64,000 bases of DNA from Tritonibacter litoralis. Lineage in GTDB: Bacteria; Pseudomonadota; Alphaproteobacteria; Rhodobacterales; Rhodobacteraceae. Position 1 is the first letter of the stretch; every line of letters starts with the position of its first letter. The translations under genes and the position numbers were made by a program. This document shows positions 42,714 through 52,482 of this stretch, piece by piece. The notes below the pieces were generated by a model that made no database searches, was not told where the DNA came from, and was given only the letters and a program-made list of their open reading frames with translations. The DNA lies in assembly GCF_009496005.1 (NCBI RefSeq), contig NZ_WIBF01000004.1, positions 264,629 through 328,628 of the forward strand, read 5' to 3'.

Positions 42714-44375
42714 TCAGGCCAGAAGACGGCGTGCAATAACCTGCGCTTGGATTTCGGCGGCCCCTTCAAAGATGTTCAGGATCCGCGCATCACACAGCAC
42801 GCGTGAGATTTTATACTCCAGCGCAAAGCCGTTGCCGCCGTGGATCTGCAGGCCATTGTCTGCCGCAGCCCAGGCCACGCGCGCGCCCAACAGTTTGGCC
42901 ATGCCAGCCTCAAGGTCGCAGCGGCGTCCGTGGTCTTTTTCCCAGGCCGAGAAATAGGTCAGCTGGCGCGCGACCATAATCTCTACCGCCATCATCGCAA
43001 TCTTGGAGGACACACGTGGGAAGTTGATCAGGCTTTTGCCAAACTGCTTGCGGTCTTCGGCGTATTGCAGCGCAATATCCAGCGCCGATTGCGCAACGCC
43101 AATGGCGCGGGCGGCGGTCTGGATGCGGGCGCTTTCAAAGGTCTCCATCAGCTGCTTAAAGCCTTTGCCTTCTTCGCCGCCCAGCAGGTTTTCCCCTTTG
43201 ACGTGGAAGCCGTCGAAGCCCAGCTCGTATTCTTTCATGCCGCGATAGCCAAGCACCTCGATCTCACCACCGGTCATGCCAGGTGTGGGAAACGGGTCTT
43301 CGTCCGTGCCGGGGGTTTTCTCGGCCAAGAACATCGACAGACCTTTGTGGTCGTCGGTATCGGGGTTGGTCCGCGCCAACAGGGTCATAACATGGGTGCG
43401 CGCGGCATGGGTGATCCAGGTCTTGTTACCGGTGATCTCATAATCGCCATCGGCGTTTTTCACCGCGCGGGTGCGCAAGGAGCCGAGGTCCGATCCGGTG
43501 TTTGGTTCCGTAAAGACCGCAGTTGGCAGAATCTCAGCCGATGCCAGACGCGGCAGCCAGCTTTCCTTTTGTGCGTCGGTCCCACCGGCAAGGATCAGCT
43601 CGGCCGCAATCTCGGACCGGGTGCCCAGCGAACCCACGCCAATATAGCCGCGCGACAGCTCTTCGGAGACCACACACATGGAGGCCTTGGACAGGCCAAG
43701 ACCACCGAACTCTTCGGGGATGGTCAGGCCAAAGACGCCCATCTCCCCCAGTTCTTCGATGATTTCCAGTGGGATCAACTCATCCTTGAGGTGCCATTCA
43801 TGGGCAAAAGGTTCGACCTTTTCCTGCGCATACCGGCGGAATTGTTCGCGGATCATCTCCAGCTCTTCTTCCAGGCCAGAAGCGCCAAACATGATCGCCG
43901 CTTGACCCTGTTCCTGGATCAGCTCTACCAGACGAGTCCGCGCCGCCGGGGAATTGCCAGATTGGATCAATGTCTGCACCGCATCGGTCATCCAGGCGGT
44001 GGTTGCATCAGCAGACAGGCCCAGATCCTGCAGGCGGATGATCTCACCCTGGTTCATCTGGATGCCACCCGCGATCTGCGCCAGATATTCGCCAAAGGCG
44101 ATCTGGTGCAGCAGCTGTTCCATTTCACCAAACTTGCCCTCGGCCTGCAGTGCCTCGGCCCATTTCTGCATCTGCCGCAGCGCATAGACATAGGTGGCCA
44201 GCCACGACAGGCCGTGCGCGCCATATTGATGCGCCTCAACCAGCTTGCCCGACACACGCCCGTCCTCGGTCACTTGGTCTTTTACGGTTTTGGTTGCGCT
44301 GTCCAACAGCGCGTCAAGCGGCGCAACGGCGGCTCCGGTCACAGAGAGCAGATCCGGCAGAATGGTCGCGGTCAT
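42714..44375 (-). CDS. Acyl-CoA dehydrogenase with N-terminal extension
   Basis: About 553 residues. A helical extension of about 160 residues without ACAD motifs precedes a complete acyl-CoA dehydrogenase: TEPNTGSDLGSLRTRA for FAD/substrate contact, YAEDRKQFGKSLINF, and IHGGNGFALEYKISRVLCD near the C-terminus. Such proteins oxidise acyl-CoA and pass electrons to ETF (encoded at 56117-57804). The start at 44375 follows AGGACATT; ATG 44402 with AAGGA is a close alternative. Substrate not determinable. Confidence 0.88.
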   Translation of the reverse strand: MTATILPDLLSVTGAAVAPLDALLDSATKTVKDQVTEDGRVSGKLVEAHQYGAHGLSWLATYVYALRQMQKWAEALQAEGKFGEMEQLLHQIAFGEYLAQIAGGIQMNQGEIIRLQDLGLSADATTAWMTDAVQTLIQSGNSPAARTRLVELIQEQGQAAIMFGASGLEEELEMIREQFRRYAQEKVEPFAHEWHLKDELIPLEIIEELGEMGVFGLTIPEEFGGLGLSKASMCVVSEELSRGYIGVGSLGTRSEIAAELILAGGTDAQKESWLPRLASAEILPTAVFTEPNTGSDLGSLRTRAVKNADGDYEITGNKTWITHAARTHVMTLLARTNPDTDDHKGLSMFLAEKTPGTDEDPFPTPGMTGGEIEVLGYRGMKEYELGFDGFHVKGENLLGGEEGKGFKQLMETFESARIQTAARAIGVAQSALDIALQYAEDRKQFGKSLINFPRVSSKIAMMAVEIMVARQLTYFSAWEKDHGRRCDLEAGMAKLLGARVAWAAADNGLQIHGGNGFALEYKISRVLCDARILNIFEGAAEIQAQVIARRLLA

Positions 44376-44550
44376 GGCAATGTCCTGTCCATCATGGGGC
44401 ATGAATCAAATCCTTTATCGGCTGGCCCCTGTGTTAATTCATTTCGCAGTCGCAGCGCAACAAAAATTCACAGAATGCGGCAATTTGGTTTTAAAATTAC
44501 GCATCCATTTTGCCCGTGCAGCACGAGATGGATGTGATACAGAGACCGTC

Positions 44551-45321
44551 ATGGATACATTGATTTCGCTTATTTCACCGACGCAGATGGTCGTGGCCTT
44601 TGTGGTTGCGCTTGCGGCGGGCACGGTCAAAGGCATGGTTGGATTTGCTTTGCCGATGATTTTGATTTCCGGTCTCAGCTCTGTTTTGTCACCGGATCTG
44701 GCTTTGGCGGGCCTGATTTTCCCGACCTTGGTCACAAATGGTATGCAGGCCCTGCGCCAAGGGCGCGCGGCGGCGGTGGAGTCTGTTAAACGGTTCAAGG
44801 TTTTTCTTTTGGTTGGGCTGGTGTTTTTGCTGGCCAGTGCACAGCTGGTTCGGGTTCTGCCGCAAAGCGTGATGTTGTTGATTATAGGCGTGCCAGTGAT
44901 GGGCTTTGCCTTGATGCAGATCGCCGGGCGCAACATCGTGTTGCACAGCGCCAACCGGCGGGTCGAAGCCTCGGTTGCCGCTGTTGCCGGTCTGATCGGT
45001 GGTGTTTCGGGTGTTTGGGGGCCGCCGACTGTGGCCTATCTGACCGCATTGGGCACGGAAAAAACGGAACAGATGCGGGTGCAGGGCGTGATTTATGGCT
45101 TGGGTGCAATTGCGTTGCTGTTTGCCCATATCGGGTCCGGCGTGGTCCGAGCTGAGACGGCACCGTTTTCGGTGGCGATGGTTGTGCCTGCTGTGATTGG
45201 CATGTGGATCGGCGGGAAACTGCAGGATCGGATCGATCAGTCTGCGTTCAAAAAGGCGACGCTTTGGGTGTTGTTGATTGCATCCGCCAATCTGATCCGA
45301 CGTGCGGTGATGGGGTTTTAA
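44551..45321 (+). CDS. TSUP/TauE-SafE-type membrane exporter
   Basis: 256 residues, eight hydrophobic helices, with the TauE/SafE pattern AGTVKGMVGFALPMILISGL in the N-terminal repeat and GLIGGVSGVWGPPTVAYL in the second. TSUP proteins move small anions such as sulfite, sulfonates or sulfolactate. An ATG start shortly before the first helix; the longer upstream frame overlaps the divergent dehydrogenase and is rejected. Ten bases before the dGTPase start, so cotranscribed. Confidence 0.87.
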   Translation: MDTLISLISPTQMVVAFVVALAAGTVKGMVGFALPMILISGLSSVLSPDLALAGLIFPTLVTNGMQALRQGRAAAVESVKRFKVFLLVGLVFLLASAQLVRVLPQSVMLLIIGVPVMGFALMQIAGRNIVLHSANRRVEASVAAVAGLIGGVSGVWGPPTVAYLTALGTEKTEQMRVQGVIYGLGAIALLFAHIGSGVVRAETAPFSVAMVVPAVIGMWIGGKLQDRIDQSAFKKATLWVLLIASANLIRRAVMGF

Positions 45322-45331
45322 GGAGAGCGTG

Positions 45332-46690
45332 ATGGTGATGGAATGGGACCGTTTGCTGAATGCGGGATGTCTGTGTCGGCCTGATTTTCAACATCAGCCA
45401 GAGCGGCCGTTTTATCAGCAGGATTATGACCGGATCCTGTTCTCGGAGCCGTTCCGCAGGTTGGCGCAAAAGACCCAGGTGCACCCGTTGTATGACAATG
45501 ATCATGTGCATCACCGGATGATCCATTCGATGGAGACCTCCAGCGTTGGGCGGTCATTGGGCATGGAAGTGGGCCAGCGGCTGGTCAACTTGGGGCGTCT
45601 GCGGGACGGGCAGCAACATCAAATGGCAGGTGTTGTTCAGGCGGCCTGTCTGGTCCATGACATCGGCAACCCGCCTTTTGGCCATTCTGGCGAGGAGAGC
45701 ATTGGCGACTGGTTTGCCAAGCAGTTCCGATATGACACGGGGCTGGCCCAGGGGATCGCCACCGCGCATCGGAGTGAATTTGAAGCTTTTGAGGGCAATG
45801 CTCAGGGGTTTCGGATTGTCTCCAGCCTAGAACACGCCCGCCGCGACGGGGGGATGCGGCTGAGTTATGCAACCATTGGTGCCTTTGCCAAATACCCCTG
45901 CACAGCAGAAGCAAAACTGGCCAGCGATGCGGGCTATGTCGGGCTCAAGAAGTTTGGCGTCTTTCAAGGCGAGGTCGATCTGTTTGCCGAAGCCGCTGCA
46001 GCGCTTGGCCTGCCAGAAGAGGGCACAGGCTCAACACGGTGGTGGCGGCGTCATCCGCTGGCGTTCCTGGTCGAGGCGTCAGACGACATCTGTTACCGGA
46101 TCCTTGATATCGAGGACGCGGCAACCGTGGGGGATTTGGATCGCGAAACGGTCACGGATGTGTTGGAGCAAATCACCGGCAAACCCAATGATCCTCGCTC
46201 AGCCGATATGCGGGTTCAGGACCGGGTTGGGCTGTTGCGGGCGCAGGCGATTGGCTCATCGATCCAGGCGGCGGTTGAGGCCTTCATTGACAATTACGAT
46301 GCCATTATGGCGGGCACGTTCAACGACGGGCTGATCGAGGTTTCGAGCAAGGCACAGGCTTTCAAGAAGTTGAAAGACCTGTCAAACAATCGGATCTTTG
46401 TGGCGCGCCGCAAGACCGAGCTTGAGACATTGGGACACCAGGTGCTGCATATAGTGCTCGATCACTTCCATGAACTCTTCGTGGATCTGCGGGTCTGTGA
46501 TTGGGATCAAGACCGTTTTTTGAGCAATCATGGCTATTGGGCCAAACTGATCCGCGCCGTGGATCTCGATTTGCGCAGCGTTGTGGATGACTATACGGCG
46601 GCCCATGCGCTGGGAGATTTTGTCTCGGGCATGACCGACCGCTATGCGGTGCGCGTGCGCGACATGGTCACCGGAACTTTGCCCAGCTGA
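45332..46690 (+). CDS. dgt: Deoxyguanosinetriphosphate triphosphohydrolase (dGTPase)
   Basis: About 452 residues of the HD superfamily. Marks: RPFYQQDYDRILFSEPFRRLAQKTQV and HHRMIHSMETSSVGRSLG, then the HD motif CLVHDIGNPPFGHSGEE. Length and motifs fit the E. coli-type dGTPase rather than the shorter class, hydrolysing dNTPs to nucleosides plus triphosphate. AAGGAGAG precedes the ATG at 45332. The gene follows the TSUP exporter and ends at a terminator shared with pckA. Confidence 0.93.
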   Translation: MVMEWDRLLNAGCLCRPDFQHQPERPFYQQDYDRILFSEPFRRLAQKTQVHPLYDNDHVHHRMIHSMETSSVGRSLGMEVGQRLVNLGRLRDGQQHQMAGVVQAACLVHDIGNPPFGHSGEESIGDWFAKQFRYDTGLAQGIATAHRSEFEAFEGNAQGFRIVSSLEHARRDGGMRLSYATIGAFAKYPCTAEAKLASDAGYVGLKKFGVFQGEVDLFAEAAAALGLPEEGTGSTRWWRRHPLAFLVEASDDICYRILDIEDAATVGDLDRETVTDVLEQITGKPNDPRSADMRVQDRVGLLRAQAIGSSIQAAVEAFIDNYDAIMAGTFNDGLIEVSSKAQAFKKLKDLSNNRIFVARRKTELETLGHQVLHIVLDHFHELFVDLRVCDWDQDRFLSNHGYWAKLIRAVDLDLRSVVDDYTAAHALGDFVSGMTDRYAVRVRDMVTGTLPS

Positions 46691-46717
46691 TTTCGGTCTC
46701 GCAGGAGTGAAGACCAA

Positions 46718-46749
46718 AAAACCCCGGCGCGGTGGCCGGGGTTTCTTTT
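46718..46749. terminator. Bidirectional terminator between dgt and pckA
   Basis: AAACCCCGGC (46718-46727), loop GCGGTG(G), GCCGGGGTTT (46735-46744), followed by CTTTTT on the plus strand and preceded by an A-tract, so the same stem ends dgt on the plus strand and pckA on the minus strand. Confidence 0.88.
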
Positions 46750-46767
46750 TACTCGGTCAGACTAGCC

Positions 46768-48366
46768 TTAGCCAATTGCAGAGGCTTTTACGTCTTCATC
46801 GATGTAGGGCAGGTACTGTTCGAAGTTGTCCGAGAACATCTGAACCAGTTTAGCCGCCTGCGCGTCATAAGCGTCTTTGTCACCCCAAGTGCGGCGCGGA
46901 TCCAGCAGAACCTCGGCGACACCCGGAACGGCAATCGGAACGTCAAAGCCAAAGTTCGGATCCTTGCGGAACTCTGCTTCGGCCAGCGAGCCGTCCAGCG
47001 CTGCGGTCAGCAGGCCACGGGTTGCTTTGATCGGCATGCGCGAACCGGTGCCATATGCGCCGCCGGTCCAGCCGGTGTTCACCAGCCAGCAGGTTGCGCC
47101 GTGCTGAGCGATCTTTTCACGCAAGAGGTTGCCATAGGCTTCTGGACGACGCGGCATGAACGGCGCGCCAAAGCAGGTGGAGAAGGTTGGTTCCGGCTCG
47201 GTCACGCCACGCTCGGTTCCGGCCACTTTGGAGGTGAAGCCAGACAGGAAGTGATACATGGCCTGCGCAGGCGTCAGACGTGCGATCGGAGGCAGAACGC
47301 CAAATGCGTCACATGTCAGCATGATGATGTTTTTCGGATGGCCCCCACGCGCGGTGCTGGATGCATTCGAGATGTAGTGCAGCGGGTAGGCGCAGCGCAT
47401 GTTTGCGGTCAGGCTGTCGTCGTTGAAATCCAGCTCTTTGGTTTCTTCGTCAAACACCATGTTTTCGATCACGGTGCCGAACTTAGAAGTGGTCGCGTAG
47501 ATTTCTGGCTCGGCTTCGGCGTTCAGGTTGATGGTCTTGGCATAGCAGCCGCCTTCAAAGTTGAACGTGCCGTTGTCCGCCCAGCCATGCTCGTCATCCC
47601 CGATCAGCACGCGATCCGGATCCGCAGATAGGGTGGTCTTACCGGTTCCCGACAGGCCAAAGAACACAGCCGTGTCGACCGGGTTGCCTTTGGCGTGGTT
47701 GGCAGAGCAGTGCATCGGCATGATGCCCTTTTCCGGCAGCAGATAGTTCAGCAGGGTAAAGACGGATTTCTTGTTCTCACCTGCGTATTCGGTGCCGCCG
47801 ATCAGGATCAGCTTTTTGTCAAAGTTCAGCGCAATCACGGTCTCGGAACGGCAGTTGTGCTTTTCCGGGTTCGCTTGAAAGCTGGGGCTGTTGATGACGG
47901 TGAAATCCGCCAGGAAGCCATCCAGATCTTCGCGGTCGGGGCGGCGCAGCAGGTGACGGATGAACAGGTTGTGCCATGCCAGTTCTGTCACCATGCGTAC
48001 GTTGATCGCATGCGCTGGGTCAGAACCACCCACCAGATCCTGAACAAAGAAATCTTTGCCCTTCATGTGTTCCAGCATATCGGCGTGCAGCGCGTCAAAC
48101 CCTTCGGGGGTCATTGCGGCGTTGTTTTCCCACCAGATGCTGTCGGCAACACTGTCAGACTTTACAACGTGTTTGTCCTTGGGGGAGCGGCCTGTGAATT
48201 TGCCGGTGGTCACGAGGAACGCGCCGCCGTTGCCCAGGGTGCCTTCGCCGCGCTTGATCGCTGCTTCGATCAAAGCCGGTTCCATGAGGTTGTAATAGAC
48301 ATTTCCCAGACCCTCGATGCCCTGATCTTCGAGGCGGAATTGCGGGTTAACCCGACCGTATGTCAT
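46768..48366 (-). CDS. pckA: Phosphoenolpyruvate carboxykinase (ATP)
   Basis: 532-residue gluconeogenic enzyme converting oxaloacetate and ATP to phosphoenolpyruvate. P-loop [14 protein letters not shown], the kinase-1 and metal sites in [14 protein letters not shown] and MPMHCSANH, and the [11 protein letters not shown] arginine segment. Length normal. An ACAGGAGA site precedes the ATG. It diverges from chvI; in other alphaproteobacteria this position and ChvG/ChvI control of carbon metabolism are known, so control through the shared 357-base region is plausible. Confidence 0.98.
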   Translation of the reverse strand: MTYGRVNPQFRLEDQGIEGLGNVYYNLMEPALIEAAIKRGEGTLGNGGAFLVTTGKFTGRSPKDKHVVKSDSVADSIWWENNAAMTPEGFDALHADMLEHMKGKDFFVQDLVGGSDPAHAINVRMVTELAWHNLFIRHLLRRPDREDLDGFLADFTVINSPSFQANPEKHNCRSETVIALNFDKKLILIGGTEYAGENKKSVFTLLNYLLPEKGIMPMHCSANHAKGNPVDTAVFFGLSGTGKTTLSADPDRVLIGDDEHGWADNGTFNFEGGCYAKTINLNAEAEPEIYATTSKFGTVIENMVFDEETKELDFNDDSLTANMRCAYPLHYISNASSTARGGHPKNIIMLTCDAFGVLPPIARLTPAQAMYHFLSGFTSKVAGTERGVTEPEPTFSTCFGAPFMPRRPEAYGNLLREKIAQHGATCWLVNTGWTGGAYGTGSRMPIKATRGLLTAALDGSLAEAEFRKDPNFGFDVPIAVPGVAEVLLDPRRTWGDKDAYDAQAAKLVQMFSDNFEQYLPYIDEDVKASAIG

Positions 48367-48484
48367 GTTCTGTGTCTCCTGTAGCGGCGAACAGCACGAA
48401 TAAAATCTTCGTGCAATTGGGCAGAAAATAGTTGGACGCTAGTCCCGGTGCGGGAGGTCTTAACACGATGGTTTTGGGGAAGAA

Positions 48485-48546
48485 TAGCGCCCTTTCGCGA
48501 CGTTAGCGCCAACTGGAATACATTTAGCGCCACCATAGGCGCTTTC
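48485..48546. repeat. Spaced TAGCGCC repeats in the pckA-chvI intergenic region
   Basis: The 357-base gap (48367-48723) holds three direct TAGCGCC units at 48485, 48504 and 48525 (spacing 19 and 21 bases, near two helical turns), the last two preceded by T as TTAGCGCC. An inverted AGGCGCT follows at about 48536-48543. The pattern looks like a regulator-binding array. No gene is supported in the gap otherwise. Confidence 0.6.
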
Positions 48547-48723
48547 TTGCAAACAATGAGACACATAGGAAATTTTAGGCACGCGCTTGAAACAGTTTGT
48601 AAGGCGTTTGTGCACCACACTGTGCCAAAGAATTGCCCGATTCGTTAATGGGGATTGATTCGTCTCCATTTAAAAGCGAAAAAGGCGGAAAACCCAAATA
48701 ACGAGCAGATAAGGGTGACCCTC

Positions 48724-49425
48724 ATGTCAAAGATTGCACTAGTCGATGACGACAGAAACATCCTCACCTCCGTAGCCATGACGCTGGAAGCGGAAGGATT
48801 CGAGGTTGAGACCTATAACGACGGGCAGGCCGCGTTGGACGCCTTCAACAAAAAGCTGCCGGATATGGCGGTGCTGGACATTAAAATGCCGCGTATGGAC
48901 GGTATGGACCTGTTGCAGCGCTTGCGCCAGAAAACCCAGATGCCGGTGATTTTCCTGACCTCCAAGGATGATGAAATCGACGAGGTTCTGGGCCTGCGTA
49001 TGGGGGCAGACGACTACGTCAAAAAGCCGTTTTCGCAGCGGCTGCTGGTAGAGCGTATTCGCGCGCTCCTGCGTCGTCAGGAGGCCGTAAGCGGTGAAAC
49101 CGTTGCGACCACGCCCGAGACCAAAGTGATGGAACGGGGCAACCTGCGGATGGACCCCTTGCGTCATGCGGTCAGCTGGAAAGGCGACGATGTCTCGTTG
49201 ACCGTGACCGAATTCCTGCTGTTGCAAGCGCTTGCGCAGCGCCCGGGCTTTGTCAAAAGCCGCGATCAATTGATGGATGTGGCCTATGATGACCAGGTCT
49301 ATGTGGATGACCGGACCATCGACAGTCACATCAAGCGTTTGCGCAAAAAGATGCGCAGTGTGGACTCAGATTTCTCCGCCATCGAAACCCTTTATGGAAT
49401 CGGCTATCGTTACAACGAAGAGTAA
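48724..49425 (+). CDS. chvI: Response regulator ChvI (OmpR family)
   Basis: 233 residues: receiver domain with phosphoacceptor Asp52 in [12 protein letters not shown], acidic pocket VDDDRN and conserved Lys in [10 protein letters not shown], then an OmpR-type winged helix ([22 protein letters not shown], with [17 protein letters not shown]). Known ChvI proteins govern envelope, acid and exopolysaccharide responses. ATG at 48724 follows AAGGGTGAC. It is followed 36 bases later by the kinase gene chvG. Confidence 0.95.
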   Translation: MSKIALVDDDRNILTSVAMTLEAEGFEVETYNDGQAALDAFNKKLPDMAVLDIKMPRMDGMDLLQRLRQKTQMPVIFLTSKDDEIDEVLGLRMGADDYVKKPFSQRLLVERIRALLRRQEAVSGETVATTPETKVMERGNLRMDPLRHAVSWKGDDVSLTVTEFLLLQALAQRPGFVKSRDQLMDVAYDDQVYVDDRTIDSHIKRLRKKMRSVDSDFSAIETLYGIGYRYNEE

Positions 49426-49461
49426 GATCCACGGTTTGGGATCTTTAGGAGGCGTGGGCCC

Positions 49462-51168
49462 ATGCGGGATACCGGGGTGAGCCAAAAGCGGCAATCCGCA
49501 GATGTTGTGCTGGGTGATGATTGGATTGCCCCGGCCACATCCGTGGAACAGGAAATGCAGGCGAAACGGGCACGGCGTGGGTTTTTCTCGCTGCGGGGGT
49601 CGCCATTGACGCGCAAGATCATCACGTTCAACCTGATTGCGATCACGCTGCTGGTGGCGGGTGTTCTGTATTTGAACGCATCGCGCAACAGTCTTGCCTA
49701 TCAAAGCGCCGTCGCTCTTGTGTCTGAGGCCACGCTGGTTGCGGATGTGTTTGAAGCGCAGATCCCTGGCAGCGGCTCAGTGAACCTCGCGACATCCGAT
49801 GGGATCGATGCCGCGCAGACATTGTCGCAAATCGACCTGCGCGCCGGGCTTGAGGTTCTGGTGTTTGATGCCCAGGGCAGTATGGTCACCCATTCCCAAG
49901 GCAGCAGCCAGGTCCGTGATGTTGTACAACCCGGCGCCACATCCGGCACCACAGTGTTTTCCGACGCATTGGGCAAGGTCTGGAGCCTAATCGACGGCGT
50001 CTTTGGTCAAAGCGACCGGTCCCCGCGCGCATCGCTTGAAACACAGGTCGCAGAGCTGGCAACCAGAACCTTGGATGGCGGGCAGGTCATACAGTCCGTT
50101 TTTGAACTGCCAGATGGTAAGGTTTTTGCCGCCTCGGCCCCGATCCTCAAAGGGGGAGAGCTTTTTGGCGTTGTGGCGCTTGCAACCCCGACCGGAGAGA
50201 TCGAAGCGCTGGTTCGGGCCGGCCGCGAGCAAGTGTTGCAGCTGTTTGTGGTGGCCTTGCTGGTTTCGGTGGGTTTGAGCCTGGTGCTGGCGTCTACCAT
50301 CGCAAATCCATTGGCTGACTTGGCTGAGGCGGCGGAACTGGGCCGCGACCGCAATGCGCGCAAAGTCAAATCCGGGAGGGTTCGCATCCCAGATCTGTCT
50401 GCCCGCCCCGATGAAATTGGCCGCCTGAGCCGCGCGCTGCGTGGCATGGTCAAGGCGCTTTACAATCGGATCGATGGCAACGAACAGTTCGCAGCCGATG
50501 TCGCCCATGAGATCAAGAACCCGCTGGCCAGCCTGCAGTCCGCCGTCGGCACCTTGCGAATGGTCAAACGCGATGACCAGCGTGAAAAACTGCTGGAAGT
50601 GATTGAACATGATGTGCGTCGGCTGGACCGGTTGGTTAGTGACATCTCCAATGCCTCACGACTGGATGCAGAGCTGGTCAAGGAAGAGGAAGAAGAGTTC
50701 GATCTGCTGAATATGCTGGGCAATCTGAACCAATATCTGGGCGAAGATGCACGGGCAAAGGGGATCGACTACATTACAGATCTGCCGCCACAGCCGATCC
50801 TGCTGCACGGGCTTGAGGCGCGGTTGGCGCAGGTTTTTGTCAATCTGATCACCAATGCGATTTCATTCTGCGAAGACGGCGATGCCATTCGCGTCTGGGC
50901 GCGGCGCCGGGACAATCGGGTACTGGTTGTGGTCGAAGACACGGGCCCCGGCATCCCGGAACAAGCTCTGACCAAAGTGTTCAAGCGGTTCTACTCGCAG
51001 CGCCCGGACGAGCATTTTGGCAATAACTCAGGCCTGGGCCTGGCGATCTCCAAGCAGATTGTTGAGGCACATGGCGGTGTGATCTGGGCCGAAAACATCC
51101 GTCCCACCGAAGCGGACATGACGTCTGATCCTTTGGGCGCTCGGTTTGTGGTCGGCTTGCCCGTGTAA
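49462..51168 (+). CDS. chvG: Sensor histidine kinase ChvG
   Basis: 568 residues: cytoplasmic N-tail, first membrane helix (IITFNLIAITLLVAGVLYL, about 54-72), a periplasmic sensor domain of about 180 residues, second helix (LFVVALLVSVGLSLVLAST), HAMP linker, dimerisation helix with the phospho-histidine in AADVAHEIKNPLASLQSAV, and ATPase domain with VNLITNAISFC, EDTGPGIP and GNNSGLGLAISKQIVEAHGG. It phosphorylates ChvI. It is six bases from hprK, giving a chvI-chvG-hprK-rapZ string. Confidence 0.95.
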   Translation: MRDTGVSQKRQSADVVLGDDWIAPATSVEQEMQAKRARRGFFSLRGSPLTRKIITFNLIAITLLVAGVLYLNASRNSLAYQSAVALVSEATLVADVFEAQIPGSGSVNLATSDGIDAAQTLSQIDLRAGLEVLVFDAQGSMVTHSQGSSQVRDVVQPGATSGTTVFSDALGKVWSLIDGVFGQSDRSPRASLETQVAELATRTLDGGQVIQSVFELPDGKVFAASAPILKGGELFGVVALATPTGEIEALVRAGREQVLQLFVVALLVSVGLSLVLASTIANPLADLAEAAELGRDRNARKVKSGRVRIPDLSARPDEIGRLSRALRGMVKALYNRIDGNEQFAADVAHEIKNPLASLQSAVGTLRMVKRDDQREKLLEVIEHDVRRLDRLVSDISNASRLDAELVKEEEEEFDLLNMLGNLNQYLGEDARAKGIDYITDLPPQPILLHGLEARLAQVFVNLITNAISFCEDGDAIRVWARRRDNRVLVVVEDTGPGIPEQALTKVFKRFYSQRPDEHFGNNSGLGLAISKQIVEAHGGVIWAENIRPTEADMTSDPLGARFVVGLPV

Positions 51169-51174
51169 ACCGCG

Positions 51175-51609
51175 ATGAAACCGCGGGTTCTTCATGCATC
51201 CTGCGTGGTCTTTGGGGGCCGCGCGGTGTTGATCTTGGGGGCGTCGGGCAGTGGAAAATCAAGCCTTGCGCTGCAGTTGCTGGCCTATGGTGCCACGCTG
51301 GTGTCCGACGATCGGACCGAGGTTATGTGCGAAGGCCATCAGCTGGTTGCAAAGGCACCCGCGGCGATCTCGGGCCTGATTGAGGCCCGAGGGCTTGGTA
51401 TCTTGCGGGCGGAGACCTGCGAAAAGGCCACGGTTTGCGCAATCGTTACGATGGACGAGATTGAGACCGAGCGTTTGCCGCCGAAACGATGTATGGACAT
51501 CCTGTCGGTGGCGGTTCCGGTCTTTCACAAGGGAGAGAGCCCGTCTTTTGCTGCTGGTGTGCTGCAATTCCTCAAAGGCGGAGCTTTGGATCCTGATGGG
51601 CACCCGTGA
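51175..51609 (+). CDS. hprK: HPr kinase/phosphorylase, short form
   Basis: 144 residues covering only the C-terminal catalytic domain of HprK/P. Walker A GASGSGKSSLALQLLAYG and the second motif LVSDDRTEV are visible; the N-terminal domain of Gram-positive HprK (total about 310 residues) is absent, as in other alphaproteobacterial HprK. It phosphorylates Ser46 of HPr; a matching serine is present in the HPr gene at 52891. It overlaps rapZ by 14 bases. Confidence 0.9.
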   Translation: MKPRVLHASCVVFGGRAVLILGASGSGKSSLALQLLAYGATLVSDDRTEVMCEGHQLVAKAPAAISGLIEARGLGILRAETCEKATVCAIVTMDEIETERLPPKRCMDILSVAVPVFHKGESPSFAAGVLQFLKGGALDPDGHP

Positions 51610-52462
51610 ACAGACGCGGTTAAAGGTTGTTTTGGTGACGGGCCCTTCGGGGGCCGGACGGACCACGGCCATCAACGTGTTGGAAGACCTCGGATATGAG
51701 GCGATTGATAACCTGCCATTCAGCCTGCTGCCCGGTGTGGTTGACAGCGCGCCGGGGGATCGACCGCTTGCCCTGGGATTGGACAGCCGCAACCGCGATT
51801 TCTCTCCCACAGCTTTGCTGGATGCAATCAGCCTGATTGCCCAACGCCAAGATGTGGAATTGAGCGTCCTTTATATGGATGCACGCGCCGAAGTTCTGTT
51901 GCGCCGCTTCTCGGAAACCCGCAGGCGCCATCCGATGGCACCGGCAGAATCTCCGGAAATTGGCGTGCGCCGTGAGCTGACCCTGATGGCTGAGATCCGC
52001 GAACGGGCGGATATCCTGTTGGACACGTCTGACATGAATGTGCATCAGGCGCGGGAAGAGATCGAAAACATATTTGCCCCCGAAGGGCGCACCCTGGCGG
52101 TTTCGATCCAAAGCTTTTCCTATAAACGCGGCGTGCCCTATGCGGCGGATCTGGTGTTTGACTGCCGGTTTTTGAACAACCCCTATTGGGTGCCAGAACT
52201 GCGCGGGCTGGATGGGCGCGATACGCCGGTGCAAAACCATGTCAAAGGCGATTCGCGCTTTGATGCGTTCTTTGACAAGGTGCTGGACATGACTCGTTTT
52301 CTCTTGCCGGCCTACCAAGAGGAGGGCAAGTCGCATTTGTCGATTGCCTTTGGATGTACAGGAGGCCAACATCGTTCCGTCACACTGGCGGAAACTCTTG
52401 CGAAGGCCCTTGCAGAAGACGCGCCGCAGGTGTCAATTAGACATCGCGAGCTGCAAGGCTAG
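51596..52462 (+). CDS. rapZ: RNase adapter/nucleotide-binding protein RapZ
   Basis: 288 residues (YvcJ/RapZ family), in enterobacteria a sensor of glucosamine-6-phosphate that controls RNase E-dependent sRNA processing. Walker A is GPSGAGRTT, with Arg22 in place of the usual lysine. The family segment VMFDCRFLNNPYW appears here as VFDCRFLNNPYWVPELRGLDG, and a C-terminal GCTGGQHRSV is intact. Start ATG at 51596 is within hprK. In alphaproteobacteria the role is less clear than in E. coli. Confidence 0.92.
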   Translation: MGTREQTRLKVVLVTGPSGAGRTTAINVLEDLGYEAIDNLPFSLLPGVVDSAPGDRPLALGLDSRNRDFSPTALLDAISLIAQRQDVELSVLYMDARAEVLLRRFSETRRRHPMAPAESPEIGVRRELTLMAEIRERADILLDTSDMNVHQAREEIENIFAPEGRTLAVSIQSFSYKRGVPYAADLVFDCRFLNNPYWVPELRGLDGRDTPVQNHVKGDSRFDAFFDKVLDMTRFLLPAYQEEGKSHLSIAFGCTGGQHRSVTLAETLAKALAEDAPQVSIRHRELQG

Positions 52463-52482
52463 CAGAACGGAATGAGGCCGAT

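Noticed and set aside
42840..44537. 565-codon open frame on the plus strand opposite the acyl-CoA dehydrogenase
   Set aside because: Low-complexity shadow translation without motifs; the minus-strand enzyme has clear catalytic motifs and its own terminator.
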